Shown: positions 29,701 through 37,496 of the stretch, in pieces
Numbering within the stretch: position 1 is the stretch's first letter
Layout: each line of letters starts with the position of its first letter
Origin: Gemmatimonadota bacterium
GTDB taxonomy: Bacteria > 4572-55 > J002
Assembly (NCBI GenBank): GCA_003697105.1
Contig: RFFQ01000160.1
Location: 1-56,178, forward strand
Direction of reading: 5' to 3'
DNA: 56,178 nt
Notes under the pieces: model-generated
What the model saw: only the letters and a program-made list of their open reading frames with translations
Databases searched by the model: none
What the model was told of the DNA's origin: nothing
Translations under genes and position numbers: made by a program

Positions 29701-30207
29701 ATAAAAGAGTCCCCGTTCCTGTGTTAGCTTTGCCGCTAACGGAATGGGGACAATGTACTTTTGCCAGCGTGTCGTCAAGGGTAAGTTGCGAACTTCCGCA
29801 ATGTAACGCGACGTACCCGCATTATCATTGCCTAATCCAACATTATTCAGGGTAGCGCTCATGCTGGCACGTGCCCAAAAGGTCAGCGCGTCATACTGGC
29901 TCAAATCGCGTCCGATGCCCGCTACAAATGCCGCCCCCGCATAAGAACCGGTGGGGTCGCCTTCGCTGGGAATCGTGAACTTCATAGAAGCCGTGCCATC
30001 AAACGCATTCATATCATCGATTTCGAGCGCATCCAATTTAGAATCTCCAAATGCCTGATAATCCACCCCGACAAAGGTATCCGTAAAAACAAGCGGTTCC
30101 TTCGGAAATTCAGCGGGTTCTAAATCAGCTTCATCCCGCTCACAGGCGGTGAAGTTGGTTAGCAGGAATAGACTGAGCAACATATACGCTAAATATCTGG
30201 TAATCAT
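26719..30207 (-). CDS. Modular surface lipoprotein: beta-sandwich, Big_2 and B-B-B-A-B glycan-binding-like modules
   Basis: 1162 residues; ATG 30207 follows GGAGGAATT. Signal peptide ends at NFTAC, with Cys as a likely lipid site although Phe at -3 is not ideal. Order: a CBM-like beta-sandwich (about 35-190, ending LWIDNVRYE), a bacterial Ig-like Big_2 domain (about 200-285, DGRVTGVALGTTEITIAL), B1 (about 310-465), B2 (480-640), B3 (655-805), A (810-965) and B4 (985-1162), joined by Pro/Thr/Gly linkers. No catalytic motif. It carries the same A and B modules as the T9SS protein of this operon. First gene behind the operator-controlled promoter, so probably the most abundant product. A glucan-capturing role is inferred. 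Confidence 0.85.
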   Translation of the reverse strand: MITRYLAYMLLSLFLLTNFTACERDEADLEPAEFPKEPLVFTDTFVGVDYQAFGDSKLDALEIDDMNAFDGTASMKFTIPSEGDPTGSYAGAAFVAGIGRDLSQYDALTFWARASMSATLNNVGLGNDNAGTSRYIAEVRNLPLTTRWQKYIVPIPLAAKLTQERGLFYFADGNEAGVGYTLWIDNVRYETLGTIAHPRVVIDAPEITVEVGESLPAGVAGVTFNVDGIDQTVYASSTYFTLRSADENIATISPDGRVTGVALGTTEITIALGTTQFAETISIHVVAASPRPTTPAPTPTRDAGDVISLFSNAYSNVPVDRWNTYWQYSTAELEEIQIAGDDVLKYTNLNFVGIEFASQPLNVSDMTHFHLDIWTPNSTAPPAVFKVMLVDFGTDGVYGGGDDSSHEVSFTSPPLATEAWVSLDIPMSDFTGLTGRQHLAQLVLSGDLPTVYVDNVYFYAGDGGGGGGDTGPATAAPTPAFAAENVIALFSNAYPNVPIDTWSAEWDAADLEDIQIDGNETKKYRNLVFAGIEFTSQTLDVTAMTHFYLNLWTPDPTADPADLRIKLVDFGADGAYDGGDDVEHELILDATTSPGLATGTWLSLAIPLADFTGLTTREHLAQLILASDYLNTIYIDNVLFYTETGGGGATEPATPAPEPAESPENVIALFSNSYSNVPVDTWSAEWDAADLEDIQIEGNDTKKYTNLTFAGIEFTSQPIDAAAMTHYHMHLWTPDATDLPANFRIKLVDFGADGAYGGGDDVEHELILDATTSPHLATGTWLSLDIPLAEFTGLTTRQHLAQLILSSDDLNTIYVDNLYFYRAETAGSTVQVDFEAAGLGADWSWTTFENDDNPALEVVSNPAPVGLNPSASVAQFTARDAGQDWAGCETRSIGEFTFDETNSTITIQVYKSVISEVRIKFEGFNPPVEVGVTNTTTGQWEELTFDFSASIGNTYNKLVIFPDFAPRDQDHIIYFDNIQVPAGTIAPPPDEPADAAPTPTVPAENVISLFSNAYPNVTVDTWSAEWDAADLEDIQIEGNDTKKYTNLVFAGIEFTSQPIDATAMTHFHLHLWTPDATDLPANLRIKLVDFGADGAYGGGDDVEHELILDASTTPGLATETWLSLDIPLAEFTGLTTREHLAQLILASDYLNTIYVDNVFFHN
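26740..29290. repeat. Intragenic module duplications in the lipoprotein gene
   Basis: Four diverged copies of an about 450-bp unit encode B modules, at about 26740-27190, 27750-28190, 28285-28735 and 28830-29290; one A unit lies at about 27255-27735. The two copies flanking A are nearly identical over long stretches at DNA level, which suggests recent duplication or gene conversion. Related copies lie in the 20667 gene (B about 20970-21430 and 21990-22450; A about 21515-21985 and 22520-22990). Confidence 0.85.
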
Positions 30208-30274
30208 AATAATTCCTCCATAGAAGGCGATAGGGGGTTATCGTCAAAAGCTGGTAAATCGCGGTGGTGAATGT

Positions 30275-30301
30275 TACTTTGTTCGATTTACGAACAAAGT
30301 A
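30275..30301. promoter_or_regulatory. 27-bp palindromic operator, second copy
   Basis: Perfect 11-bp arms (TACTTTGTTCG and CGAACAAAGTA) around ATTTA on the plus strand. Read on the minus strand, the direction of the lipoprotein operon, its core is TTTGTTCG-TAAAT-CGAACAAA, identical with the core at 4225-4245 including the asymmetric spacer. Confidence 0.8.
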
Positions 30302-30324
30302 TGTTATTCCATTGTATCTGTCAA
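30296..30324 (-). promoter_or_regulatory. Promoter of the 11-gene glucan operon
   Basis: On the minus strand TTGACA (30324-30319), 17-nt spacer, TACTTT (30301-30296). The -10 box is the first part of the operator palindrome, as at 4198-4226. Transcription would give a leader of about 85 nt before ATG 30207. Confidence 0.75.
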
Positions 30325-30355
30325 GTAAAAAAATACCACCAATCTCAAAAAAGCA

Positions 30356-30384
30356 TTGACGGAGACTAACGAATCCAATAGATT
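30356..30384 (+). promoter_or_regulatory. Possible promoter of the MFS exporter gene
   Basis: TTGACG at 30356-30361, 17 nt, TAGATT at 30379-30384, about 50 nt upstream of ATG 30436. It does not overlap the operator palindrome. Confidence 0.45.
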
Positions 30385-30435
30385 CTGGGCTTCATTTCCG
30401 TTTTTCCAGAACGTACCACACAGGCAGGTTAGTCC

Positions 30436-31635
30436 ATGTCAGGCAAAACAGGCAGTAATCGCACCCAATTGGTGATCATCTTTTTGACAATTTTTATCGA
30501 TCTACTGGGATTTGGGATTATCATTCCGGTTTTTCCGATTTATGTGCAAGGGTTTGTTACGGGTACGCAGGATATTGGAAAGATCGTGGCGTTGATGGTC
30601 ACCGCGTATGCCTTAATGCAATTTATTTTTTCCCCAATTTGGGGACGGTTATCGGATCGGATTGGTCGGCGCCCGGTTATTTTGGGGAGTCTTTGCGCCA
30701 CGGGTATCACGCACCTGCTGTTTGCCCTTGCTCCCAATTTAGGATTGTTATTTGTAGCTCGGATTTTAACCGGTATTGCCGCCGCGACGATTCCCACGGC
30801 GATGGCATTTATTTCGGATATCACCAGTGAGAAAGATCGTGCCAAAGGGATGGGATTAATTGGGGCGGCGTTTGGACTGGGGTTAATTTTAGGACCGGCA
30901 ATGGGGGGCATCCTTAGCCATTTGGGGGGGATGAAGGTCGCTTTGCTCTCCACAGCGCTGTTTTCATTTTCCGCGTTTTTGCTGGCATTCTTCAAATTGA
31001 TTGAAAGTGTTGATGTTGCCGGAGCTTCAGAACGGGATTACCGGCGGTACAACATTTGGTATGTGTTAAAGACCGTCGCTCACCCGCGATTGGGCTTGCT
31101 GTTTATCATCTTTTTACTCGTTTCGATTTCCTTCGCTAATTTTACCACAATTTTCGTGCTCTTCACGGAACGGCGTTTTGGTTACTCTCCTACGGAAAAT
31201 GGATATTTACTGGCATTGATGGGAGTGGTCAGCGCCTCCATCCAAGGGCGGTGGATTGGTCCCATCACGGAAAAATTTGGGGAAAAAAAGTTGATCACCT
31301 TTGCCACCCTATTGCTATCCAGTGCGTTTTTGATCAGCCGCTATTTGCTTATGCCCGCGTTTCTCCTAGTGATTGTGATGATTGGCACTGGAATTGCCTT
31401 GCACAATACATCGATAATCAGTTTAATTTCTAAAAATGCGGGCGCAGATGAGCAGGGTGGCATTTTGGGGATTCACCAATCATTTTCCGCACTGGGAAGA
31501 ATGATTGGACCTATTTGGGGTGGTTATTTTTTCGATAATTTTGGAATTTTTTCACCCTTGACCAGCGCCGCGGTTGTGATTCTTGTCAGTTGCGGTTTGT
31601 CATTGGCTTTGTACCGCAAAGATATACTTTCATAA
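30436..31635 (+). CDS. MFS transporter of the DHA1/TetA-like drug:H+ antiporter type
   Basis: 399 residues, 12 predicted helices. Seen: DLLGFGIIIPVFPIY in helix 1, motif A-like GRLSDRIGRRPVI between helices 2 and 3, and the antiporter motif C-like GLILGPAMGGILS in helix 5. These are hallmarks of TetA/Bmr-like exporters. ATG 30436 follows AGGTTAG. It is divergent from the glucan operon but lacks its operator; the gene for an HD-GYP protein follows 24 nt later, so the two may be co-transcribed. The substrate cannot be read from sequence. Confidence 0.88.
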   Translation: MSGKTGSNRTQLVIIFLTIFIDLLGFGIIIPVFPIYVQGFVTGTQDIGKIVALMVTAYALMQFIFSPIWGRLSDRIGRRPVILGSLCATGITHLLFALAPNLGLLFVARILTGIAAATIPTAMAFISDITSEKDRAKGMGLIGAAFGLGLILGPAMGGILSHLGGMKVALLSTALFSFSAFLLAFFKLIESVDVAGASERDYRRYNIWYVLKTVAHPRLGLLFIIFLLVSISFANFTTIFVLFTERRFGYSPTENGYLLALMGVVSASIQGRWIGPITEKFGEKKLITFATLLLSSAFLISRYLLMPAFLLVIVMIGTGIALHNTSIISLISKNAGADEQGGILGIHQSFSALGRMIGPIWGGYFFDNFGIFSPLTSAAVVILVSCGLSLALYRKDILS

Positions 31636-31659
31636 TAGTCGGAATAGTGGGGGTTTGCT

Positions 31660-32871
31660 ATGGATGAACGGGAAAAATTTCAAGAGATAATCCGGTTGGG
31701 CGCGGAAATCAACCAATTAAAAGATGTGGACATTTTACTGGAGCGCATTCTGACCGAGACCCGGCGATTGGTCAATGCAGACGCTGGCTCCGTCTATCTG
31801 CGCAAAGGGAATGATCTGGAATTTAGCATCACCCAAAATGATACCCAACAGGCACAGCTTCCCCCCGACAAAAAGTTAATCTACGATATTTTTACCATTC
31901 CGATCAACAACGCGAGTATTGCGGGTTATGTGGCAAATACGGGCGAATCCCTAAATATTCCCGATGTTTACAAACTATCGGAGGATTATCCATTTCGTTT
32001 CAATCCGGGGATTGACAAAGCCTCGAATTACCGGACGCAATCGATGTTGACCGTACCAATGAAGACCCACCGCGGGGATGTGGTGGGGGTATTGCAATTG
32101 ATCAATGCCCAAAAGCGTAGCGGTAAGATTATCGCCTTTGCCAAAACCGATGTTCCCTTAATTGAAGCCATTGCCAACAGTGCCGCCGCCGCATTGGAAC
32201 ATGCGCAAATGACCCGCGACATCATCTTGCGCATGGTCAAAATGGTGGAATTGAACGACCCGCGCGAAACCGGCGGTCATGCCAACCGCGTCGGCGCCTT
32301 TTCCGCGGAATTGTACGAAGCGTGGGCACGAAAAAAAGGTATTCCCCGAGAGGAAATTGAACATAACCGCGACCGCTTACGCACGGCGGCAATGCTCCAC
32401 GATATTGGGAAAATCGGAATTTCCGACCTGATTCTGAAGAAGAACAGCCCGCTGACAGAGAATGAAAAATTGAATTTCCAGCAACATACCTTGATCGGAG
32501 CCCGACTGTTTGGAGACGCTTTGACGCCCTTCGATCAAGCCGCACAGGAAGTCGCGTTAAACCACCATGAACGCTGGGACGGGCAAGGTTATCCGGGGCA
32601 CATCCACCCCGTGACCGGCTATCCGGTATATGGCTTTATCAATGAAGATGGTAGCGCAAAACCCAAGAAAGGTGAGGAAATCCCCATTTTCGGACGTGTG
32701 GTGGCAATCGCCGATACCTACGATACCCTCTATCGAATGCAAAAATCAGATGAGGAGATTTTAGACGTCATTAAATCACAAGCAAATAGGCGTTTTGATC
32801 CCGAATTGGTTGAAATTTTTGTCACCATCCATGACGTGATCAAGTCGATTCGTAAACGATATAAAGATTAG
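31660..32871 (+). CDS. GAF domain - HD-GYP c-di-GMP phosphodiesterase
   Basis: 403 residues, no membrane helix. An N-terminal GAF domain (about 10-180) binds an unknown ligand. The HD-GYP domain (about 185-400) has GGHANRV (H207), MLHDIG with HD at 247-248, QQHTLIG (H276), NHHERWDGQGYPG (H302/H303, GYP at 310-312) and an ADTYD motif, so the metal site and GYP loop look complete. It should hydrolyse cyclic di-GMP. An insertion of about 25 residues after GYP (through PKKGEEIP) is a minor oddity. GTG/ATG context: ATG 31660 sits 8 nt after GTGGGGG. A hairpin terminator follows at 32922-32955. Confidence 0.92.
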   Translation: MDEREKFQEIIRLGAEINQLKDVDILLERILTETRRLVNADAGSVYLRKGNDLEFSITQNDTQQAQLPPDKKLIYDIFTIPINNASIAGYVANTGESLNIPDVYKLSEDYPFRFNPGIDKASNYRTQSMLTVPMKTHRGDVVGVLQLINAQKRSGKIIAFAKTDVPLIEAIANSAAAALEHAQMTRDIILRMVKMVELNDPRETGGHANRVGAFSAELYEAWARKKGIPREEIEHNRDRLRTAAMLHDIGKIGISDLILKKNSPLTENEKLNFQQHTLIGARLFGDALTPFDQAAQEVALNHHERWDGQGYPGHIHPVTGYPVYGFINEDGSAKPKKGEEIPIFGRVVAIADTYDTLYRMQKSDEEILDVIKSQANRRFDPELVEIFVTIHDVIKSIRKRYKD

Positions 32872-32921
32872 TTCCGGGGCAACCACCAAAACACATCTGC
32901 TTTCCTCAAACCGTTCAATTG

Positions 32922-32955
32922 ATGCCGCCTATCCCGCGATGCGCGGCATTTTTCA
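32922..32955 (+). terminator. Rho-independent terminator after the HD-GYP gene
   Basis: ATGCCGC (32922-32928) pairs with GCGGCAT (32943-32949), followed by a T-rich run. It lies between the HD-GYP stop and the HAD start. Confidence 0.65.
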
Positions 32956-32975
32956 TTTTCCGAAGGATGTATCAG

Positions 32976-33728
32976 ATGAAACTCAAAACGATCTTTTTTG
33001 ATGTGGGCGATGTGCTGTTCAATGAGGATCGCCTTCGCTTCCGAATTTTGCAGTCCTTAGTAAAAGCACTGCAAGCACAAGGTCAGGAATGGACCTTGTC
33101 AAAATTAATCCGGGTGCGCGAACGCCGGGCTCGTTACAATGACGAATCATTTTTTCACTATGATTTTGCTCAAGAATTGCTCGGTGAAGAGGCCTTTCAC
33201 GCATGGTTTACGGGCGAACGGTATATCCTGACCCATAAAGAGCGGTATATACACGAAATCCTGATGCCGGGCATGAAAGAGCTGTTGGAAAGATTACATT
33301 GCCGGTACAAATTGGGCATTATTGCCAACCAACCTGTGGAAACGGAAGATGCCTTGGAATACTATGGCATATTGAAGTATTTTGACCCCCAATTGATCGG
33401 GATCAGTGACAAAGTGGGTCTGGCAAAACCGGAGGTGACCTTTTTTGAGTGGGGCTTGAAAAACGCCGGTTGCAAACCGGATGAAGCAGCGATGATTGGC
33501 GACCGGCTGGAAGCTGATATTGCCCCCGCCAATAGGGTTGGCATGACGTCGATTTGGTTCATCCCAGAAGTAGCGGATAAAGGATGGGTGGCACAGGATG
33601 CCGAAGAAGAACAATATTTACAAGTCATCTCCCACCTGCCGAACTGGCGACGAACCCCGATCCGGCAGATGGAGCACCCAGATGTGGTTGTCAAAAGTAG
33701 CCACGAAATAAGCGACTATTTGGCATAA
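32976..33728 (+). CDS. HAD-superfamily hydrolase with a D-x-G motif I
   Basis: 250 residues from ATG 32976 (GAAGGA 8 nt upstream). Motif I reads FFDVGDVL: the nucleophilic Asp is present but the second Asp of DxDx(T/V) is Gly, as in YihX-type alpha-glucose-1-phosphatases and related DxG members. Motif II region GIIANQP, motif III Lys in VGLAKPEVTFF, motif IV MIGDRLEADI. A helical cap lies at about 15-95. The C-terminal about 35 residues (HLPNWRRTP onward) exceed the usual fold. The substrate is unknown; if YihX-like it might use glucose-1-phosphate, the product of the phosphorylase in this window, but it is not part of that operon. Confidence 0.85.
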   Translation: MKLKTIFFDVGDVLFNEDRLRFRILQSLVKALQAQGQEWTLSKLIRVRERRARYNDESFFHYDFAQELLGEEAFHAWFTGERYILTHKERYIHEILMPGMKELLERLHCRYKLGIIANQPVETEDALEYYGILKYFDPQLIGISDKVGLAKPEVTFFEWGLKNAGCKPDEAAMIGDRLEADIAPANRVGMTSIWFIPEVADKGWVAQDAEEEQYLQVISHLPNWRRTPIRQMEHPDVVVKSSHEISDYLA

Positions 33729-33892
33729 GATACGGTCGCCATTTCCAAATGTCCCGTTTTAGTGGAGTGTGCGGGTAACTCGTGCAGACTTAATTTAGAA
33801 AAAGTGGACTCATGTACCCATATTGGCTTGGTAGTTGGTAGCGGATTTTTTCTGCTTACTTGCGTTGATGCCTCCTAGAACCGGACGGTTGG
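33729..33892. other. Intergenic region between convergent HAD genes
   Basis: 164 bp separating two convergent genes. I see no convincing coding sequence, tRNA or strong terminator hairpin here. Confidence 0.5.
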
Positions 33893-34618
33893 TCAGAGCA
33901 TCTCCACCAGTTCCGTAATAGATTCCACTTCAGCATCTGCCACACTATCCGGTCGAGCCTGTGTCGCCGGACGTACCCAAACGGTTTTCCAGCCACATTG
34001 ATGTGCCCCCTGAATATCCGAGGTATAAGAATCCCCCACAAACAATAAATGATCCGGCGGTTGTTCCACCTGATGGGCGGCGGTATCAAAAATACCCCGG
34101 TGGGGCTTCATTACACCGATTTCATCCGAGATCAGAATCACCTGAAAATATGGCTTGAGGTCAAATTGATTGATTTTTTGATGCTGAACATCGGCGAATC
34201 CATTCGTGATCAAACCAAGTGGATACTGAGATCGCAGGTATTCTAATACTTCGGGAACCCCTTCATACAAACGCCAATAGCGGCCGTAAATTCCGAGATA
34301 TTTTTCGCCAAGGGTACGTGCTAAATCCGGCGGTAAACCAAAATGCGCCAGCAGGTTGGCAAACCGTTGGTAGCGGACATATTCGCGGGTTACGGTGCCT
34401 TGTTCCAACTGTTTCCACAACAGGTCATTGTAGTGATTATACACTCGAAACAATTCATCAAATGGAATATGCCCGAACACCGCCTGATATTGCTGGTACA
34501 ATTCCCGTTTTGCCATTTTAGAGGCATAAGTATGGTCCAGAAGGGTATTATCCAAATCGAAAAAAATCGCCGTGATAGAATCCAACCGGTTACACCCGAG
34601 GTTCGCCATCAATGCCAT
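33893..34618 (-). CDS. YjjG/YfnB-type HAD nucleotidase
   Basis: 241 residues, or 238 from ATG 34609. Motif I FFDLDNTLLDH, motif II GLITNGF, motif III Lys in GVMKPHRGIFD and motif IV FVGDSYTSDIQGA are all intact. A helical cap (about 30-110) is as in YjjG house-cleaning 5'-nucleotidases that hydrolyse non-canonical nucleoside monophosphates. The start overlaps the 3' end of the NtrC-type gene by up to 29 nt, and the AGAGGAG ribosome site lies in that gene's last codons, so translation is coupled. ATG 34609 has the better SD spacing (about 10 nt). A link to the regulator is not obvious. Confidence 0.88.
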   Translation of the reverse strand: MALMANLGCNRLDSITAIFFDLDNTLLDHTYASKMAKRELYQQYQAVFGHIPFDELFRVYNHYNDLLWKQLEQGTVTREYVRYQRFANLLAHFGLPPDLARTLGEKYLGIYGRYWRLYEGVPEVLEYLRSQYPLGLITNGFADVQHQKINQFDLKPYFQVILISDEIGVMKPHRGIFDTAAHQVEQPPDHLLFVGDSYTSDIQGAHQCGWKTVWVRPATQARPDSVADAEVESITELVEML

Positions 34619-36134
34619 ACTCCTCTAATTTCTTATAAAGGGTTTTTCGCCCGATGCCCAATACTTTTGCCGCCTGTGATTTATTATAATCGACCTTCTT
34701 GAGGGTAGCTTCAATCAGTTTTTTTTCCATATCTTCCAGTGAGTGTCCCACTTCCACCGTGACCTGATTGTCATTTTGTTCGAGTTGCGGCGCAGAGGGA
34801 AGAAATTGTCCCAGATAGGATTGCAAATAAGCAGACATATATTCATGCAAGCCACGCAAGATCATCGTACTGGCATCCTGCAACTGCCGGTTGGTATCCA
34901 ACGGAAACGGATAGCCCGCGGTTTCTTGGCGCCGGGCGCCTTGCCGTACATGATATGGTACATCTTCCAGTTGCAATAATGATCCGCGAGAAAGGACAAC
35001 CATCCCTTCAATACAATTACGCAGTTCCCGGATATTACCGGGCCAATGATACTGGTAAAAACAGGTCATCACATCATTGGTGACCCCCTCAACCTCTTTT
35101 TGATGTTGGGCGGCGAATTCATGGATAAAGTGATCCACTAACAGGGGCAAATCCTCGATTCGCTCGCGCAACGGTGGCAGTTCCAGATGGACAACATTGA
35201 GACGATAAAACAGGTCTTCGCGGTAGCGTCCTTTTTGGACTTCTCCCCACAAGTCCCGATTGGTAGCGGTAATAAGGCGCACATCAGAGGAGACTGTTCG
35301 CATTCCGCCGACGCGTTCAAATTCGCCAGTTTCCAGCACCCGCAACAGTTTTACTTGTACTGCCGGTGAGATTTCCCCCACTTCATCCAAAAAGAGTGTA
35401 CCCGCATCCGCCAATTCAAACCGCCCTTGGCGGCGCGTAACGGCGCCGGTAAATGCGCCTTTTTCATGCCCGAAAAGCTCACTTTCCACCACACCTTCTG
35501 CCAATGCGCCACAATTCAAGCGGATGAAGGGCTGGTCCCGGCGGGGGCTATTATAGTGAATCGCATGCGCCACCAATTCTTTGCCGGTGCCGCTTTCTCC
35601 AGTGATCAAGACGGTTGCTTTGCTATCCGCCACTTGAGCGATTTTTTCAAAGATTTGTACCATTTTACTGGAGTTGCCGATGATATTGGATAAGCCGTAT
35701 TTGGAATCCAACTGGCGGTGCAGTTGGAGGTTTTCCATCTCAACGGCTTGATTTTCTACAACTTTATCAACAATTGCAATGAGTTTATCAATATTAACCG
35801 GTTTTTGTAAAAAGTCAAAAGCGCCGGCTCGCATACAGCGCACGGCGGATTCAACATCACCATAATCGGTAATAAAAATCACACCGATGCGCCGGTCTTT
35901 TGCCCGGGCGACTTCCAACACGCGCGTCCCCGAGACGGGTTTCATCACCAGCGCCGTGATAACGACATCCACTTGACCGGTATCCAATACATTCAGTCCG
36001 TAAGTGCCATCCCCGCTACTCAACACATTGTAACCGGATTCCTGCAACCGGTAGGCAATCCGGTCTCGGTCTGCCGCATTGGGTTCCAGCACTAAAATAG
36101 TTTTTTCATGACGCGGAATCTGTGGATTTTCCAT
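34590..36134 (-). CDS. NtrC-family sigma-54 activator with a degenerate receiver domain
   Basis: 514 residues. Receiver-like domain (about 10-125), AAA+ domain (about 148-390) and Fis-type HTH at the C-terminus ([21 protein letters not shown]). The AAA+ part is complete: GESGTGKE Walker A, GAFTGA (226-231) for sigma-54 contact, and LFLDE Walker B. The receiver lost its chemistry: the phosphoacceptor position is Ala61 ([10 protein letters not shown], gcg codon confirmed), and the acidic pair is Glu17-Pro18; only Thr89 and Lys111 of the switch set remain. It should therefore work without phosphorylation, perhaps through protein contact or ligand. It overlaps the receptor-like gene by 29 nt. Target promoters are unknown. 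Confidence 0.93.
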   Translation of the reverse strand: MENPQIPRHEKTILVLEPNAADRDRIAYRLQESGYNVLSSGDGTYGLNVLDTGQVDVVITALVMKPVSGTRVLEVARAKDRRIGVIFITDYGDVESAVRCMRAGAFDFLQKPVNIDKLIAIVDKVVENQAVEMENLQLHRQLDSKYGLSNIIGNSSKMVQIFEKIAQVADSKATVLITGESGTGKELVAHAIHYNSPRRDQPFIRLNCGALAEGVVESELFGHEKGAFTGAVTRRQGRFELADAGTLFLDEVGEISPAVQVKLLRVLETGEFERVGGMRTVSSDVRLITATNRDLWGEVQKGRYREDLFYRLNVVHLELPPLRERIEDLPLLVDHFIHEFAAQHQKEVEGVTNDVMTCFYQYHWPGNIRELRNCIEGMVVLSRGSLLQLEDVPYHVRQGARRQETAGYPFPLDTNRQLQDASTMILRGLHEYMSAYLQSYLGQFLPSAPQLEQNDNQVTVEVGHSLEDMEKKLIEATLKKVDYNKSQAAKVLGIGRKTLYKKLEEYGIDGEPRV

Positions 36135-37323
36135 TGAGACACATCTCTAACAATTCATCAAGGCGATAGCGTTTCCGCTCGATAGCTTCCAATTGGTCCG
36201 CGATGGCGGTAAGATCACGAGTCACGATATCCTCGAAACCCATAAACGAGGTTAACCGTAGGGTATTTTCGGCAGTGCGGGTTGCATGGTGGCGGGTTTG
36301 GTGGGTCAGTTCGCTGAGGGAGCGGGAGTAGGTTTGGGGGGCATCCGGGCTGCTGGTCATTGTGGTGGTAGCTTGCTCGTAGCATCCCTTAAACGCCTGG
36401 GTCATATCTTGTAATGCTTGGTTCGCTTGTTTTGCCTCTTCAGCATAGGCATCAATAACGGTTACGAGGCTTTCCATTTCATCAATAATTTTAGCAACAG
36501 ATTTATACATTTTGACCACCACATCATTCACTTGTTGAACAGTCCGGGAGGATTCATTCGCAAGTTCTCGCACCTCTTCGGCAACGACGGCAAAGCTTTT
36601 ACCATATTCACCGGCACGAGCGGCCTCGATAGTCGCATTCAATGCCAATAAATCGGTTTGATCGGCAAGTTTCACCAAACTATCAACAACCGTTTCCACA
36701 TCTTCCGTGCTGGTTTTCAGTTGGATAACCGCCTGCATCCCGCGCTGGTTCAAGGTTTGGACACTAAAAAGATGATCAATGGAAGTTCGCACCCGAAGTT
36801 CATTGGCGGAAACCACATTTTGGACATTGCGCACCTGCTGGCGTAGCTGTTGGAACTCGCGAATCACGTCTGACGCGTGTTCCGAGGCGCTTTGAATCAA
36901 TTCACCAATCTGCAAGGTCTGTTCCGCGTATTTTTCCACATCTTCGGTAATGCTGTTCACCGCTTCGGCGGTATCCGGTAGGATATCCAACGCTTGATTG
37001 TGTAGCTTAAAAAGCGTGTCGGATGCCTTTTGGATATAGTCTCCTTCTTCCCGTAAATGCTGTTGCATCAGTTCAAAAATTTCATGCAATTCCGCCAAAG
37101 TGATTTCGGTCTGTTGCCGTTGTTCTTGCCGGATGGAGTGCGTCAACTGTTGCTCCAACCTGACAGCTACCCAGAGCAGCGGCACGATAAGCAATAAAAT
37201 GAGCCACCACAACCCCCAGAGGCTCAAAATTGCGGACACCCCAACCGGAAGTGAGCCAAAAAGGATCAGTATGAATAACGGTTTGGTCTCAAAAAAACGG
37301 GCAAACCAGCGGCGCATATTCAT
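36106..37323 (-). CDS. Membrane-anchored methyl-accepting chemotaxis-like protein without a periplasmic sensor
   Basis: About 405 residues from ATG 37323; a GTG 12 nt upstream is less likely. Two hydrophobic helices at about 15-35 and 40-57 are separated by only a few residues, so no periplasmic domain exists. The rest is a long coiled coil with the chemoreceptor hairpin tip [20 protein letters not shown] and [12 protein letters not shown]. No HAMP domain is evident. No che genes are in the window. Its 3' end overlaps the NtrC-type gene by 29 nt, so the pair is probably a signalling unit in which the receptor's tip or N-terminal half controls the activator. A role in ordinary chemotaxis cannot be excluded. 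Confidence 0.88.
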   Translation of the reverse strand: MNMRRWFARFFETKPLFILILFGSLPVGVSAILSLWGLWWLILLLIVPLLWVAVRLEQQLTHSIRQEQRQQTEITLAELHEIFELMQQHLREEGDYIQKASDTLFKLHNQALDILPDTAEAVNSITEDVEKYAEQTLQIGELIQSASEHASDVIREFQQLRQQVRNVQNVVSANELRVRTSIDHLFSVQTLNQRGMQAVIQLKTSTEDVETVVDSLVKLADQTDLLALNATIEAARAGEYGKSFAVVAEEVRELANESSRTVQQVNDVVVKMYKSVAKIIDEMESLVTVIDAYAEEAKQANQALQDMTQAFKGCYEQATTTMTSSPDAPQTYSRSLSELTHQTRHHATRTAENTLRLTSFMGFEDIVTRDLTAIADQLEAIERKRYRLDELLEMCLNGKSTDSAS

Positions 37324-37373
37324 TTGCAATACCACCCTACCTAAAGTCAGGAAATAGCCGTAATATTATCAAC

Positions 37374-37402
37374 ATCTTATCAGTTTGGGAAACCCGTGTC
37401 AA
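37374..37402 (-). promoter_or_regulatory. Promoter of the receptor/NtrC/YjjG unit
   Basis: On the minus strand TTGACA (37402-37397), 17 nt, TAAGAT (37379-37374), about 50 nt upstream of ATG 37323. Confidence 0.65.
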
Positions 37403-37496
37403 CGGAAAAATGAATGGAGAGATACCAACGGAATCGATTATAATAAGTATATTATGATAGAAGTATTAAATAGTTATGAAGATACTCAAGGGGTTT

